Shown here piece after piece: positions 28,006 to 39,437 of a stretch of DNA of 64,000 nucleotides (position 1 is its first letter; every line of letters starts with the position of its first letter). The position numbers and the translations under genes are program-made. Below the pieces are notes generated by a model. The model worked only from the letters and a program-made list of their open reading frames with translations, had not been told where the DNA came from and did not search any database. Source of the DNA: an uncultured Alphaproteobacteria bacterium (lineage in GTDB: Bacteria; Pseudomonadota; Alphaproteobacteria; Geminicoccales; Geminicoccaceae); assembly GCA_937995535.1 (NCBI GenBank), contig CALKJU010000050.1, positions 1 through 64,000 of the forward strand. The letters run 5' to 3'.

Positions 28006-29504
28006 CGCCGGGCGCTGGCGAACCGCACGGCCTCTTCTGCGGCGCGGATCAGGGCCCGCGCCTTGTTTCGGGATTCCTCGTATTCGAGGTCGGGGTCGCT
28101 GTCATGGACGACCCCGCCGCCGGCCTGGACGTACATCCGTCCGTCGCGCACCAGGGCGGTGCGCAGCGCGATGCAGGTATCCATCGTGCCGTCGCAGCCG
28201 AAATAGCCGACGGCGCCGCCGTAGAAGCCACGCCGCTCGGGCTCCAGCTCCTCGATGATCTCCATCGCGCGGATCTTGGGCGCGCCGGTCACGGTGCCGG
28301 CCGGGAAGCCGGCGATCAGGGCGTCGAGCGCGTCGAGACCGGGGCGGATCTGACCCTCGACGTTGGAGACGATGTGCATCACGTGGCTGTAGCGCTCGAT
28401 GACCATCTGCTCGGTGACGCGCACGGTGCCGACCGCGGCGACACGACCCACGTCGTTGCGCCCGAGGTCGAGCAGCATCAGGTGCTCGGCCAGCTCCTTC
28501 GGATCGGCAAGGAGGTCGCGGGCCAGTACCTCGTCTTCCTCGCGCGTCGCGCCGCGCGGCCGCGTGCCCGCGATCGGCCGGACGGTCACCTTGCCGTCGC
28601 GCAGGCGGACCAGGATCTCTGGGCTCGAGCCGACCAAGCTGTAGCCGTCGAGGTCGAGGAAGAACAGGAACGGCGAGGGATTGAGGCGGCGGAGCGCGCG
28701 GTACAGGGCGAACGGCGGCAGCTCGAATGGCACGGTGAAGCGCTGCGACGGCACCACCTGGAAGATGTCGCCGGCGACGATGTAAGTCTGCGCCGCCCGC
28801 ACCATAGCGTGGTACTGCTCGCGGCTGACATTGCTCACGGGCTCGGGCGGCGGACTGGTCAGTCGGCGCGCGACATGGGCGATGCCGCGGTCGAACTCGG
28901 CCACGGCGTCGGCCAGGCGCTCGCAGGCGAGGTCATAGGCCCGATCGACGGCGGTGTGCGGATCCGGCCAGACCGGCGTGACCACGGTCACCCGATCGAG
29001 GATGTTGTCGAAGATGGCGACGATCGTCGGGCGCATGAACACCGCGTCCGGCAGACCCAGCCGGTCGGGCTTGGTCGCCGGCAGGCGCTCCATCAGGCGG
29101 ACCATGTCGTAGCCGAGGTGGCCGAACAGGCCGGCCGCCATCGGCGGCAGCTCGGGCGGCAGCTCGATGCGGGACTCCGCCAGCAGGGCGCGCAGGCTCG
29201 CAAGCGACGGTTGCGGATCCGGCTCGAACGCGTCGCGGTCGGCCCGGGCACGGCGGTTGATCTCGGCCCGGGCGCCACGGCAGCGCCAGACCAGATCCGG
29301 CTTGAGGCCGATGATCGAATAGCGGCCGCGCACCGCGCCGCCCTCGACGCTCTCCAGCAGGAAGCTGTAGGGCCGCCCCTCGGCGAGCTTGAGCATCGCC
29401 GAGACGGGCGTCTCCAGATCCGCGAGGAGTGTGGTCGCGAGCACCTGGGAACGGCCCATCGCGTAAGCGTGGCGGAACGCGCCACGGTCGGGGCTGACCT
29501 CCAC
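28002..29504 (-). CDS. trpE: Anthranilate synthase component I
   Basis: TrpE makes anthranilate from chorismate and ammonia. The frame extends far upstream, but the GTG complementary to 29502-29504 gives 500 residues and the standard N-terminus (VEVSPDRGAFRHAYAMG). The feedback-inhibition motif LLES occurs near residue 51. The chorismate-binding domain shows PIAGTRPRGATREEDE, LLDLGRNDVGRV, GTVTGAPKIRAMEIIEELEP and VQAGGGVVHDSDP. It starts 4 nt after the ppiD stop, leaving no room for an attenuator between them, so it probably relies on upstream transcription. Confidence 0.95.
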   Translation of the reverse strand: MEVSPDRGAFRHAYAMGRSQVLATTLLADLETPVSAMLKLAEGRPYSFLLESVEGGAVRGRYSIIGLKPDLVWRCRGARAEINRRARADRDAFEPDPQPSLASLRALLAESRIELPPELPPMAAGLFGHLGYDMVRLMERLPATKPDRLGLPDAVFMRPTIVAIFDNILDRVTVVTPVWPDPHTAVDRAYDLACERLADAVAEFDRGIAHVARRLTSPPPEPVSNVSREQYHAMVRAAQTYIVAGDIFQVVPSQRFTVPFELPPFALYRALRRLNPSPFLFFLDLDGYSLVGSSPEILVRLRDGKVTVRPIAGTRPRGATREEDEVLARDLLADPKELAEHLMLLDLGRNDVGRVAAVGTVRVTEQMVIERYSHVMHIVSNVEGQIRPGLDALDALIAGFPAGTVTGAPKIRAMEIIEELEPERRGFYGGAVGYFGCDGTMDTCIALRTALVRDGRMYVQAGGGVVHDSDPDLEYEESRNKARALIRAAEEAVRFASARR

Positions 29505-29508
29505 CGTC

Positions 29509-31398
29509 TCAGCCTTCGTCGACGCGCATGAGGCTGCCGAGCAGCGTCTCGTTGACCGTTGGTCGGTAGCGCTCGCGGAGCGCGCCCGCATACTGGTCGA
29601 GGAGGTCACCCTGAAGCATCGATGCCAGCCGCTCGCGAAGCGGGCCGAGGTCGGACGGCGGCTCGCCACGCTCGATCGTATCGGTCACCAGCACGCCAGC
29701 GCCGTCCAGCGCCTCGACGACCCGCTCGGCGACTGTTCCGGCCGGCGTGGCGAACAGCAGCTCGACGGCTTCGGGTGTCAGCTTCGCCGAGGTGCCTGGA
29801 TCGTCGCGGCGCAGCGGGCCGACCGCACGCAGCTCGCTGCCCTGTGTCGCGGCGTGCAGGCTTTCCAGGCTCTCGCCGGCGACCGCGCGGGCGTGCAGCG
29901 CCTCGGCATCGCGGCGCGCGCGCTGGCGACGCTCCGCAACCGTCCAGGCTGCGGCCAGACGCTCGCGGATCTCGGTGAGGGGCTTCGTCTTGGCAGGCTC
30001 GATCCCGTCCACCCGGACGACGAAGTACCCGCCATCGGGCGTTTCCCCGACGACCGATGTCTCGCCACTCGGCGTCTCGAAGGCCACCGACAGGATCTCG
30101 GGCGCCACCGGATCGGCCAACGGTCGCTCGTCGGCGCCGCGGCCCTGCGCGGTCACGGCGGCGATCGCCCGGACCGGGACACCGACCCGGCTCCCGGCCG
30201 CCTCGAGGCTCGCGCCCTCGGCGATCGCGTCCTCGAGCATGTTGGCCAGGTCGGGCAGTTGGTCCGCCGCGGCGCGCAGCCGCAGCTCCCGGGCGAGCTC
30301 CTCGCGGACCGCGGTGAACGGGCGGGTCCGCTCCGGAAGCACCGCTTCCAGCTCGAACAGATGCCAGCCGAAGGCGCTCTCGACGGGCGCGCTGACCCCT
30401 CCCGGCGCGAGCGCGAACACCGCCTCGGCGAGCTCGTCGGGGAGCTGCTCCCGGCGCATGGCACCCAACCGCTCGCTCGTCACGCCGCGCTCGGCGAGTT
30501 CGGCCGCCGCGTCGGCGAAGCTTTTCCCGTTCGCCACCAGCGCCGCTGCGTCCTCGGCCGTGGCACGGTCGGGCGCCAGAAGCTGCGTCACCTCCCGCCG
30601 CTCGGGCTCGCGGAACTCGTCCATGCGCGCGTCGTACTCGGCACGGAGCTGCTCCTCGGTCACCTCGATCTCGTCGGCGAAGTCGGCGGGGCGGAGCTGG
30701 ACGAGCGTCAGGCTGCGCAGCTCGGCGGTCTGCCAGTCCTCCTTGTGCGCCTCGAGGTAGGCCGCCAGCGTGGCGTCGTCGGGGGACGACACCTCGATCG
30801 CGTCGGCGAGCACGACCAGGAGGCGTCCGGTGCGCGTCTCGTTGGCGTGCAGCCAGAGCTGACGCGCGAGCACGTCCGGTGCCGCGACGGGTGCGGTCAG
30901 CGCGCGGATCAGGTGCTGGCGCACGAGGTCGGCACGGATCGTTTCCAGCAACTGATCCTCGGTCATCCCCTGGGAGCGCGCCACGAGCGCCACGCGGCTC
31001 CGATCGAACCGGTCGCCGGCACGGAAGAGAGGATCGCCGCGGATGTGCTCGAGCAGCACGCTGTCCGGCACGACGAAGCCGAGATCGGCGGCGTGCGCGG
31101 CGACCAGCCGCTCCGCCACGAGCTGCTGGAGAGCCTGCTGCATCAGGCCGAACTGGATCGCCTGGCGACGGTCGAGCGCGCCGCCGGTCCGCTCTTGAAG
31201 ATCGCGGAAGCTGCGCTCAAACGCCCGGCGCAGCTCGTTCGCGGTGATCTCCTGGTTGCCGACCCGGGCGACGGTGTCGCCGCCGAGGCCGCCGCGAAAC
31301 ACGTCGCCGATCCCCCAGACCGCGAACGCACCGATCAGGATGACCAGCAGGATCTTGACCGGCAGACCGGTCAGGTGCTCGCGGAACGACTGCAGCAT
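29509..31398 (-). CDS. ppiD: Membrane-anchored peptidyl-prolyl isomerase PpiD (SurA_N/PpiC domains)
   Basis: PpiD is a periplasmic foldase tethered to the inner membrane near the SecYEG exit. The ATG complementary to 31396-31398 gives 629 residues, the usual length; the frame upstream is Arg/Pro-rich and not family-like. One membrane segment (about residues 15-33) follows a short cytoplasmic head, and the rest is periplasmic. A SurA-N-like region follows it, and a parvulin domain lies around residues 260-370 (EPERREVTQLL to FGWHLFELEAV). It is directly upstream of trpE, a pairing common in alphaproteobacteria, and divergent from tpiA. Confidence 0.9.
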   Translation of the reverse strand: MLQSFREHLTGLPVKILLVILIGAFAVWGIGDVFRGGLGGDTVARVGNQEITANELRRAFERSFRDLQERTGGALDRRQAIQFGLMQQALQQLVAERLVAAHAADLGFVVPDSVLLEHIRGDPLFRAGDRFDRSRVALVARSQGMTEDQLLETIRADLVRQHLIRALTAPVAAPDVLARQLWLHANETRTGRLLVVLADAIEVSSPDDATLAAYLEAHKEDWQTAELRSLTLVQLRPADFADEIEVTEEQLRAEYDARMDEFREPERREVTQLLAPDRATAEDAAALVANGKSFADAAAELAERGVTSERLGAMRREQLPDELAEAVFALAPGGVSAPVESAFGWHLFELEAVLPERTRPFTAVREELARELRLRAAADQLPDLANMLEDAIAEGASLEAAGSRVGVPVRAIAAVTAQGRGADERPLADPVAPEILSVAFETPSGETSVVGETPDGGYFVVRVDGIEPAKTKPLTEIRERLAAAWTVAERRQRARRDAEALHARAVAGESLESLHAATQGSELRAVGPLRRDDPGTSAKLTPEAVELLFATPAGTVAERVVEALDGAGVLVTDTIERGEPPSDLGPLRERLASMLQGDLLDQYAGALRERYRPTVNETLLGSLMRVDEG

Positions 31399-31511
31399 GG
31401 TGCGGACCGTAGGCGCAGCGGAACGGGCGCGGACAATAGGCAGCAGGCGGTGGCGGAGCAATCCGCGTCGGCGGCGCCGTGGATCGAGTGTGGCGCCTGT
31501 GGTAGGACGCG

Positions 31512-31532
31512 CTTGGCGCAAATGGCCAAGGA
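31512..31532 (+). promoter_or_regulatory. Inverted repeat covering the tpiA ribosome binding site
   Basis: CTTGGC (31512-31517) and GCCAAG (31525-31530) are perfect 6-bp inverted repeats with a 7-nt loop. The second arm overlaps the AAGGA ribosome binding site (31528-31532), which lies six bases before the tpiA ATG. In mRNA this hairpin could mask the site. Regulation is inference. Confidence 0.4.
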
Positions 31533-31538
31533 CCTGCG

Positions 31539-32291
31539 ATGGCGCTCGCACGGCCGGTGGTGCTCGGCAACTGGAAGATGAACGGCCTGCGCGCGGATGG
31601 TGTGGCGCTCGCAGGGGCGGTGGCGGAGCGTTGTCCGCGGCCGACCGGAACGCTCGGGGTTTTTCCGCCGGCGACGATCCTCGCCGCCGTGGCCGAGCGG
31701 CTGGCGGGCACCGGGATCCTCGTCGGTGGCCAGGATTGCCACGCCCAGCCGCGAGGCGCGTACACCGGGTCGATCTCGGCGCCGATGCTGCACGATGCTG
31801 GTGCGCGGGCGGTGATCGTCGGCCACAGCGAGCGGCGTCAGGGGCTCGGTGAGACGGACGCGATGGTGCGCGACAAGGCGGCGGCGGCGATCGCGGCCGG
31901 CCTCGTCGCCGTGGTGTGCGTCGGCGAGACGGAGGAGGAGTGGCTGGCACAGCAGACGCTCAGCCGCCTCGCCACGCAGGTGCGCAACAGTCTACCGGAC
32001 AGCGCGCCGCCGGATCGGCTGATCGTCGCCTACGAGCCCGTCTGGGCGATCGGCACCGGACGAACCCCGACCGCGGTGGAGATCGCCGCGGTTCATGCCG
32101 AGCTGCGGCGCATGCTGCGCGACTCCGTCGCTGGTGGCGAGACGGTGCCGTTGCTGTATGGTGGGTCGGTCAAGGCCACCAACGCCAGGACGATCCTCTC
32201 CCAGGAGGGTGTCGACGGCGCCCTGGTTGGTGGCGCCAGCTTGGACGCGGCCGAGTTCGTGGCGATTTACGAGGCGGGCGGCGGCCGCTAA
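31539..32291 (+). CDS. tpiA: Triosephosphate isomerase
   Basis: TpiA interconverts dihydroxyacetone phosphate and glyceraldehyde 3-phosphate. The product is 250 residues, the standard length. The active site is visible: Lys13 in GNWKMNG, His96 in VGHSERR and Glu166 in AYEPVWAIGTG. The phosphate-binding YGGSVKATNA and GALVGGASL follow. It is the first plus-strand gene of the tpiA-secG-pyrG-kdsA-eno block and is divergent from ppiD. A hairpin overlaps its ribosome binding site. Confidence 0.97.
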   Translation: MALARPVVLGNWKMNGLRADGVALAGAVAERCPRPTGTLGVFPPATILAAVAERLAGTGILVGGQDCHAQPRGAYTGSISAPMLHDAGARAVIVGHSERRQGLGETDAMVRDKAAAAIAAGLVAVVCVGETEEEWLAQQTLSRLATQVRNSLPDSAPPDRLIVAYEPVWAIGTGRTPTAVEIAAVHAELRRMLRDSVAGGETVPLLYGGSVKATNARTILSQEGVDGALVGGASLDAAEFVAIYEAGGGR

Positions 32292-32351
32292 GGCCGGCCG
32301 CGCGAGCCCGCTGTGTGACGGCCGGGTTGTGACGGGGACTGACAGCGAGCG

Positions 32352-32690
32352 ATGCAGACGGTTGTCTTGGTGATCCATCTGCTGCTGGCGATCGCGCTCG
32401 TGGGCGTGATCCTGCTGCAGCGCAGCGAGGGCGGCGGGCTGGGGATCGGTGGCGGCGGCGGCGCGGGTGGATTCCTCACCGCCCGCGGCAGCGCCAACCT
32501 CCTGACACGCACGACGGCGATCCTGGCGATCGCCTTCATCGTGACGAGTCTCACCCTGGCGATCCTCGCCGGACGCGCGCGGGGGCCGGCCTCGATCCTG
32601 GAGAGCCTGCCCGCCGGACCGGAGGCGCCCGCGTCGAGCGAGCCGAGCCCGGCCGAGCCCGCCGCTCCAGCTCCACCGGTGGCCAATTGA
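32352..32690 (+). CDS. secG: Protein-export membrane protein SecG
   Basis: SecG is the small auxiliary subunit of the SecYEG translocon. The product of 112 residues has two hydrophobic segments, the first starting [20 protein letters not shown]. These flank the conserved [21 protein letters not shown] region, which is the SecG signature. The C-terminus is a Pro/Ala-rich tail. The TGA stop overlaps the TTG start of pyrG (TTGA). The tpiA-secG-pyrG order is widespread in alphaproteobacteria. Confidence 0.93.
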   Translation: MQTVVLVIHLLLAIALVGVILLQRSEGGGLGIGGGGGAGGFLTARGSANLLTRTTAILAIAFIVTSLTLAILAGRARGPASILESLPAGPEAPASSEPSPAEPAAPAPPVAN

Positions 32691-34339
32691 GCGCCGAGCC
32701 TCCGGCGACGGCGACGCGTTTCGTCTTCATCACCGGGGGTGTCGTGTCGTCGCTGGGCAAGGGCTTGGCGGCGGCGGCGCTGGGCTCGTTGCTCCAGCTC
32801 CGCGGCTACCGCGTGCGGCTGCGCAAGCTCGATCCCTATCTCAACGTCGATCCCGGCACGATGTCGCCGTACCAGCACGGTGAGGTGTTCGTCACCGACG
32901 ACGGAGCCGAGACCGATCTCGACCTCGGCCACTATGAACGCTTCACCGGTGTTCCGGCACGGCGCAGCGACAGCGTCTCGGCGGGCGGCGTCTACTGGCT
33001 GGTGCTGACCCGCGAGCGCCAGGGCGCCTATCTCGGCGGTACCGTCCAGGTCGTGCCGCACGTGACGAATGCGATCAAGGAGGTCATCACCCGCGATACG
33101 GACGACGCCGACATCGTGCTGTGCGAGATCGGTGGGACGATCGGCGACATCGAGGGCCTGCCGTTCATCGAGGCGATCCGCCAGTTCGCGCTCGAGCGGC
33201 CGCGCGGCAGCGTGGTCTTCATCCACGTCACCCTCGTGCCCTACATCGCCTCGGCGCGGGAGCTGAAGACCAAGCCGACGCAGCATTCGGTGCGCGAGCT
33301 GCGTGCGAGCGGCATCCAACCGGACGTACTGGTGTGCCGCTCCGAGCACCCGATCCCGGCCGACGCCCGGCGCAAGATCGCGCTGCAATGCAGCGTCGCC
33401 GAGGATGCGGTCATCGCCGCGCTCGACGCCGAGACGATCTACGAGGTGCCGATCAACTACCACGCCGAGGGGCTCGACGGGGCAGTGCTGCGGGCCCTAG
33501 GGCTGCCCACCGAGCCGCCGCCGGACCTCGACGGGTGGCGGCATATCGTCCAGGCGGTCAAGCGTCCCGACGGTGAAGTCAACATCGCCGTGGTCGGGAA
33601 GTACACCGGTCTCCTCGACGCCTACAAGTCGCTCAACGAGGCGCTGATCCACGGCGGCATCGCCAACAATGTGCGGGTCAATCTGCGTTGGATCGACGCC
33701 GAGGAGTTCGCCCGCAGCGACCTCACCGACAGCCTCCACGGGGTCAACGGTGTGCTCGTGCCCGGTGGCTTCGGCGAGCGCGGCACCGAGGGCAAGATCG
33801 CCGCGGTCACCTTCGCGCGCACCCGACGCCTGCCATTCTTGGGCATCTGCTTCGGCATGCAGCTCGCCTGCATCGAGGCGGCCCGGCAGCTCGCGGGGAT
33901 CAACGGGGCGAGCTCGACGGAGTTCGGCCCCTGTCCCGACCCGGTCGTCGGTCTGCTCACGGAGTGGGAGAAGGACGGCGGTCGGCAGGTGCGGGAGGCC
34001 GGCGGGGACCTCGGCGGCACGATGCGTCTGGGCGCCTACGAGTGCGACATCGCACCCGGCAGCTTGGCCGCTGCGATCTACGGCAGGGAGCGGATCAGCG
34101 AGCGGCATCGCCACCGCTACGAGGTCAACATCAACTACAAGGACGTGCTCGAGCGGGCGGGGCTGTTCTTCTCCGGCATGTCGCCCGACGGACGTCTGCC
34201 CGAGATCGTCGAGCTACCCGGTCATCCCTGGTTCATCGGCGTGCAGTTCCATCCCGAGCTGAAGTCGCGCCCGTTCGCGCCACACCCGCTGTTCGCCGCG
34301 TTCATCGGCGCGGCGCTCGAGCAGTCACGGCTGGTCTGA
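32687..34339 (+). CDS. pyrG: CTP synthase
   Basis: PyrG aminates UTP to CTP using glutamine-derived ammonia and ATP. The start is a TTG at 32687 that overlaps the secG stop; no ATG or GTG lies near enough for the conserved N-terminus [21 protein letters not shown]. The product has 550 residues. The synthetase half contains [15 protein letters not shown] and [14 protein letters not shown]. The C-terminal glutaminase half shows the nucleophile Cys in GICFGMQ and the [11 protein letters not shown] triad segment. It is followed after 1 nt by kdsA. Confidence 0.96.
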   Translation: MSAEPPATATRFVFITGGVVSSLGKGLAAAALGSLLQLRGYRVRLRKLDPYLNVDPGTMSPYQHGEVFVTDDGAETDLDLGHYERFTGVPARRSDSVSAGGVYWLVLTRERQGAYLGGTVQVVPHVTNAIKEVITRDTDDADIVLCEIGGTIGDIEGLPFIEAIRQFALERPRGSVVFIHVTLVPYIASARELKTKPTQHSVRELRASGIQPDVLVCRSEHPIPADARRKIALQCSVAEDAVIAALDAETIYEVPINYHAEGLDGAVLRALGLPTEPPPDLDGWRHIVQAVKRPDGEVNIAVVGKYTGLLDAYKSLNEALIHGGIANNVRVNLRWIDAEEFARSDLTDSLHGVNGVLVPGGFGERGTEGKIAAVTFARTRRLPFLGICFGMQLACIEAARQLAGINGASSTEFGPCPDPVVGLLTEWEKDGGRQVREAGGDLGGTMRLGAYECDIAPGSLAAAIYGRERISERHRHRYEVNINYKDVLERAGLFFSGMSPDGRLPEIVELPGHPWFIGVQFHPELKSRPFAPHPLFAAFIGAALEQSRLV

Positions 34340-34340
34340 C

Positions 34341-36493
<2,153 letters not shown>

Positions 36494-36516
36494 GGTCCGG
36501 CAAGGAGGAGCGACGG

Positions 36517-36852
36517 CTGCTGCTCGACTGGAGGCCGCTCGTCCGGACCCTGCGTAGCCGCTGGCTCGTCCTGCCGGTGATTGTCGCGCTCGCCTATTTC
36601 GGCTGGCACGCCGTGCACGGGCAGCGCGGGCTGCTCGCCTGGGTCGACCTCAGCCGCGAGCTGGAGCAGGGCCGTGCCGAGCTGGCCGAGCTGCGCGCCG
36701 AGCGCCTGGCGATCGAGCGCCGCGTCGACGGGCTGCGGCCGGATGCCATCGAGCCGGACCTGCTCGAGGAGGAGCTGCGCAAGCTCGGCTATGTCGGTGA
36801 GCGGGAGCTCATCATCCTAACACCGGAGCGGTTGCCCCCCGGCAGCCGTTGA
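36517..36852 (+). CDS. ftsB: FtsB/DivIC-type septum formation initiator (likely CTG start)
   Basis: FtsB is a bitopic division protein that works with FtsL and FtsQ. The reading frame has no ATG, GTG or TTG upstream of a GTG at 36577, which would cut the membrane segment. A strong AAGGAGGAG (36502-36510) sits six bases before a CTG at 36517, and starting there gives 111 residues. That form has a basic N-terminus, a complete membrane helix (WLVLPVIVALAYFGW) and the family motif GQRGLLAW. A coiled coil of about 35 residues and a C-terminal Tyr-Val region follow. The identification is sound; the start codon is an inference. Confidence 0.8.
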   Translation: MLLDWRPLVRTLRSRWLVLPVIVALAYFGWHAVHGQRGLLAWVDLSRELEQGRAELAELRAERLAIERRVDGLRPDAIEPDLLEEELRKLGYVGERELIILTPERLPPGSR

Positions 36853-37000
36853 GCCGTGCGCGCAGAGGCGCGATGCGGTGGCGACGCTTGGCAGCGGCGC
36901 GCGTCGTGGTAGACGCGGCGCGCCTATCCAGTGGCGCGGGTTGTCGATATTTCTTGATCTCGCCCGGCGGGCGGCCGGGCCGTCTCGGGGAGGAACGGGG

Positions 37001-38017
37001 ATGGCGGTGAGCAAGCGGCAGACCAAAGGCGCCACGGCGGCTTCGGCGGCCCTTCCCGCGGCCGATCTCCTGCGGGCGTTCTACCGCGAGATGCTGCTGA
37101 TCCGACGGTTCGAGGAGAAGGCCGGCCAGCTCTACGGGATGGGCCTGATCGGCGGGTTCTGCCACCTGTACATCGGCCAGGAGGCGGTCGCGGTCGGGAT
37201 CCAGGCCGCTCTCAAGCCCGGCGACTCGGTCATCACCGGGTACCGCGATCACGGGCACATGCTGGTCTGCAAGATGGACCCGCGGCGGGTGATGGCCGAG
37301 CTGACCGGACGCATCGGCGGCTACTCCAAGGGCAAGGGCGGCTCGATGCACATGTTCGCCCGCGACGTCGGGTTCTACGGGGGGCATGGCATCGTCGGCG
37401 GCCAGATCCCACTCGGGACGGGCATCGCCTTCGCGCACAAGTACCGCGAGGACGGTGGCATCTGCGTGGCCTACATGGGCGATGGTGCGGTCAACCAGGG
37501 CCAGGTCTACGAGAGCTTCAACATGGCGGCGCTATGGAAGCTGCCGGTGCTCTACGTGATCGAGAACAATCGGTACGCGATGGGTACCGCCGAGACGCGG
37601 CACGCGGCGATCCCTGAGCTGTACCGGCGCGGCGAGGCCTACGGCATCCCCGGCCGCGAGGTGGACGGGATGGACGTCGTGAAGGTCCACGAGGCGGCCA
37701 CCGAGATGGTCGCCCAGGTGCGCGGCGGCTCTGGCCCGATGATCCTCGAGGCGCTGACCTACCGCTACCGTGGCCACTCCATGTCCGACCCGGCCAAATA
37801 TCGGACCAAGGAGGAGGTGCAGGAGATGCGCGAGCGTCACGACCCGATCGAGACGCTCAAGAAGCTGCTGAGCGACCAAGGGCTCGCCGACGACGCGGCG
37901 TTCAAGGAGATCGACAAGGAGATCCGGGAGATCGTCAACGAGGCGGCCAAGTTCAGCCAGGACAGTCCGGAGCCCGACCCCTCCGAGCTGTGGACCGACG
38001 TGCTGGTCGAGGCCTGA
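37001..38017 (+). CDS. pdhA: Pyruvate dehydrogenase E1 component, alpha subunit
   Basis: This is the thiamine-diphosphate-binding alpha subunit of the two-subunit E1 of the pyruvate dehydrogenase complex. The ATG at 37001, preceded by GGGGAGGAACGGGG, gives 338 residues; an upstream in-frame start at 36878 has no family support. The TPP motif is GDGAVNQGQVYESFNMAALWKLPVLYVIENN. YRYRGHSMSDPAKYRTKEE is the phosphorylation-loop equivalent. GHGIVGGQIPLGTG is also conserved. It heads pdhA-pdhB-pdhC-lpdA. Confidence 0.96.
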   Translation: MAVSKRQTKGATAASAALPAADLLRAFYREMLLIRRFEEKAGQLYGMGLIGGFCHLYIGQEAVAVGIQAALKPGDSVITGYRDHGHMLVCKMDPRRVMAELTGRIGGYSKGKGGSMHMFARDVGFYGGHGIVGGQIPLGTGIAFAHKYREDGGICVAYMGDGAVNQGQVYESFNMAALWKLPVLYVIENNRYAMGTAETRHAAIPELYRRGEAYGIPGREVDGMDVVKVHEAATEMVAQVRGGSGPMILEALTYRYRGHSMSDPAKYRTKEEVQEMRERHDPIETLKKLLSDQGLADDAAFKEIDKEIREIVNEAAKFSQDSPEPDPSELWTDVLVEA

Positions 38018-38038
38018 GACGCACGGGGAGGGAGGACG

Positions 38039-39433
38039 ATGCCGACCGAGATTCTCATGCCCGCCCTGTCGCCGACCATGACCGAGGGCAACCTCGCGAA
38101 GTGGCTGAAGAAGGAGGGTGACCCGGTCCGGGCCGGCGACGTCATCGCCGAGATCGAGACCGACAAGGCGACGATGGAGGTGGAGGCGGTCGACGAAGGG
38201 ACGCTGGGTCGGATCCTCGTGCCCGAGGGCAGTGAGGGGGTGAAGGTCAACACCCCGATCGCCGTGCTGCTCGGTGACGGCGAGGACGCGGACGCGGCGA
38301 TCACCAAGCCACCGGCGCAGAGCCCCGCGCCGGCCGCACCGCTCCCGCAGTCCGCGCCGCCGCAGCCGGCCGGACCGCTGGCCGGCCCGGCGATCATCGG
38401 TCGGGCCGAGGAGCCCGACGAGGCGCCCGAGGTTCCGCCCGGGACCGAGATGGTCAAGCAGACGGTGCGCGAGGCGCTGCGCGATGCCATGGCCGAGGAG
38501 ATGCGCCGCGATCCGAACGTCTTCCTGATGGGCGAGGAGGTCGCCGAATACCAGGGGGCCTACAAGGTCAGCCAGGGACTGCTGCAGGAGTTCGGCCCGC
38601 GGCGGGTGATCGACACGCCGATCACCGAGTACGGCTTCGCTGGCCTGGGTGTCGGAGCGGCGATGGCCGGGCTGCGCCCGATCGTCGAGTTCATGACCTG
38701 GAACTTCGCCATGCAGGCGATCGACCATATCATCAACTCGGCGGCCAAGACGCTCTACATGGCGGGCGGAGGGATGGGTTCGCCGATCGTCTTCCGCGGT
38801 CCCAACGGTGCCGCCGCGCGGGTCGCCGCCCAGCACAGCCAGGAATACAGCACCTGGTATGGCCACTGCCCGGGGCTCAAGGTCATCGCGCCCTACTCCG
38901 CCGCCGACGCGAAGGGGCTGCTCAAGGCCGCGATCCGTGACCCGAACCCCGTGGTCTTTCTCGAGAACGAGGTCCTCTACGGGCACAGCTTCGAGGTCCC
39001 GAAGCTCGACGACTTCGTCCTGCCGATCGGCAAGGCGAAGGTCCTGCGCCGGGGCGCGCACGTGACCATCACGGCTTTCTCGCTGATGGTCGACCGAGCG
39101 CTGAAGGCAGCCGACGAGCTGGCCAAGGAGGGGATCGAGGCCGAGGTCATCGACCTGCGCTCGATCCGTCCGCTCGATACCGCGACCGTGGTCCGCTCGG
39201 TCAAGAAAACCAACCGGCTGGTCTCGGTCGAGGAGGGCTGGCCGCGGTTCGGGATGGGCGCCGAGCTGGCCATGGTGATGATGGAGGAGGCGTTCGACTG
39301 GCTGGATGCGCCGGTGCGGCGGGTCACCGGGGCCGACGTGCCGATGCCCTACGCGGCGAATCTCGAGCGTCTGGCGCTGCCGCAGGTGGACGACGTGGTC
39401 GCCGCGGCCAAGGACGTCCTCTACCGGAGCTGA
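38039..39433 (+). CDS. pdhB: Pyruvate dehydrogenase E1 beta subunit with N-terminal lipoyl domain
   Basis: This beta subunit of E1 carries a lipoyl domain (residues 1-80) with the lipoylation site Lys43 in ETDKAT, an Ala/Pro linker to about residue 135, and then the transketolase-like beta domain. That domain has [36 protein letters not shown] and the [17 protein letters not shown] region. The lipoyl extension on E1-beta is typical of alphaproteobacteria. The total of 464 residues fits. The DNA of the lipoyl domain is almost identical to that of pdhC. It follows pdhA by 21 nt. Confidence 0.96.
   Translation: MPTEILMPALSPTMTEGNLAKWLKKEGDPVRAGDVIAEIETDKATMEVEAVDEGTLGRILVPEGSEGVKVNTPIAVLLGDGEDADAAITKPPAQSPAPAAPLPQSAPPQPAGPLAGPAIIGRAEEPDEAPEVPPGTEMVKQTVREALRDAMAEEMRRDPNVFLMGEEVAEYQGAYKVSQGLLQEFGPRRVIDTPITEYGFAGLGVGAAMAGLRPIVEFMTWNFAMQAIDHIINSAAKTLYMAGGGMGSPIVFRGPNGAAARVAAQHSQEYSTWYGHCPGLKVIAPYSAADAKGLLKAAIRDPNPVVFLENEVLYGHSFEVPKLDDFVLPIGKAKVLRRGAHVTITAFSLMVDRALKAADELAKEGIEAEVIDLRSIRPLDTATVVRSVKKTNRLVSVEEGWPRFGMGAELAMVMMEEAFDWLDAPVRRVTGADVPMPYAANLERLALPQVDDVVAAAKDVLYRS
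38057..38251 (+). repeat. 195-bp lipoyl-domain direct repeat, copy in pdhB
   Basis: This 195-bp segment of the pdhB lipoyl domain matches 39456-39650 in pdhC with only three differences by direct reading, all in third codon positions and all silent (Val, Gly and Ser codons). The sequences flanking the repeat on both sides are clearly less similar. Confidence 0.9.
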
Positions 39434-39437
39434 GGCC

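Noticed and set aside
29399-29520. trp attenuator upstream of trpE
   Set aside because: trpE starts 4 nt after ppiD, and no Trp-rich leader peptide or alternative hairpins fit in the junction.
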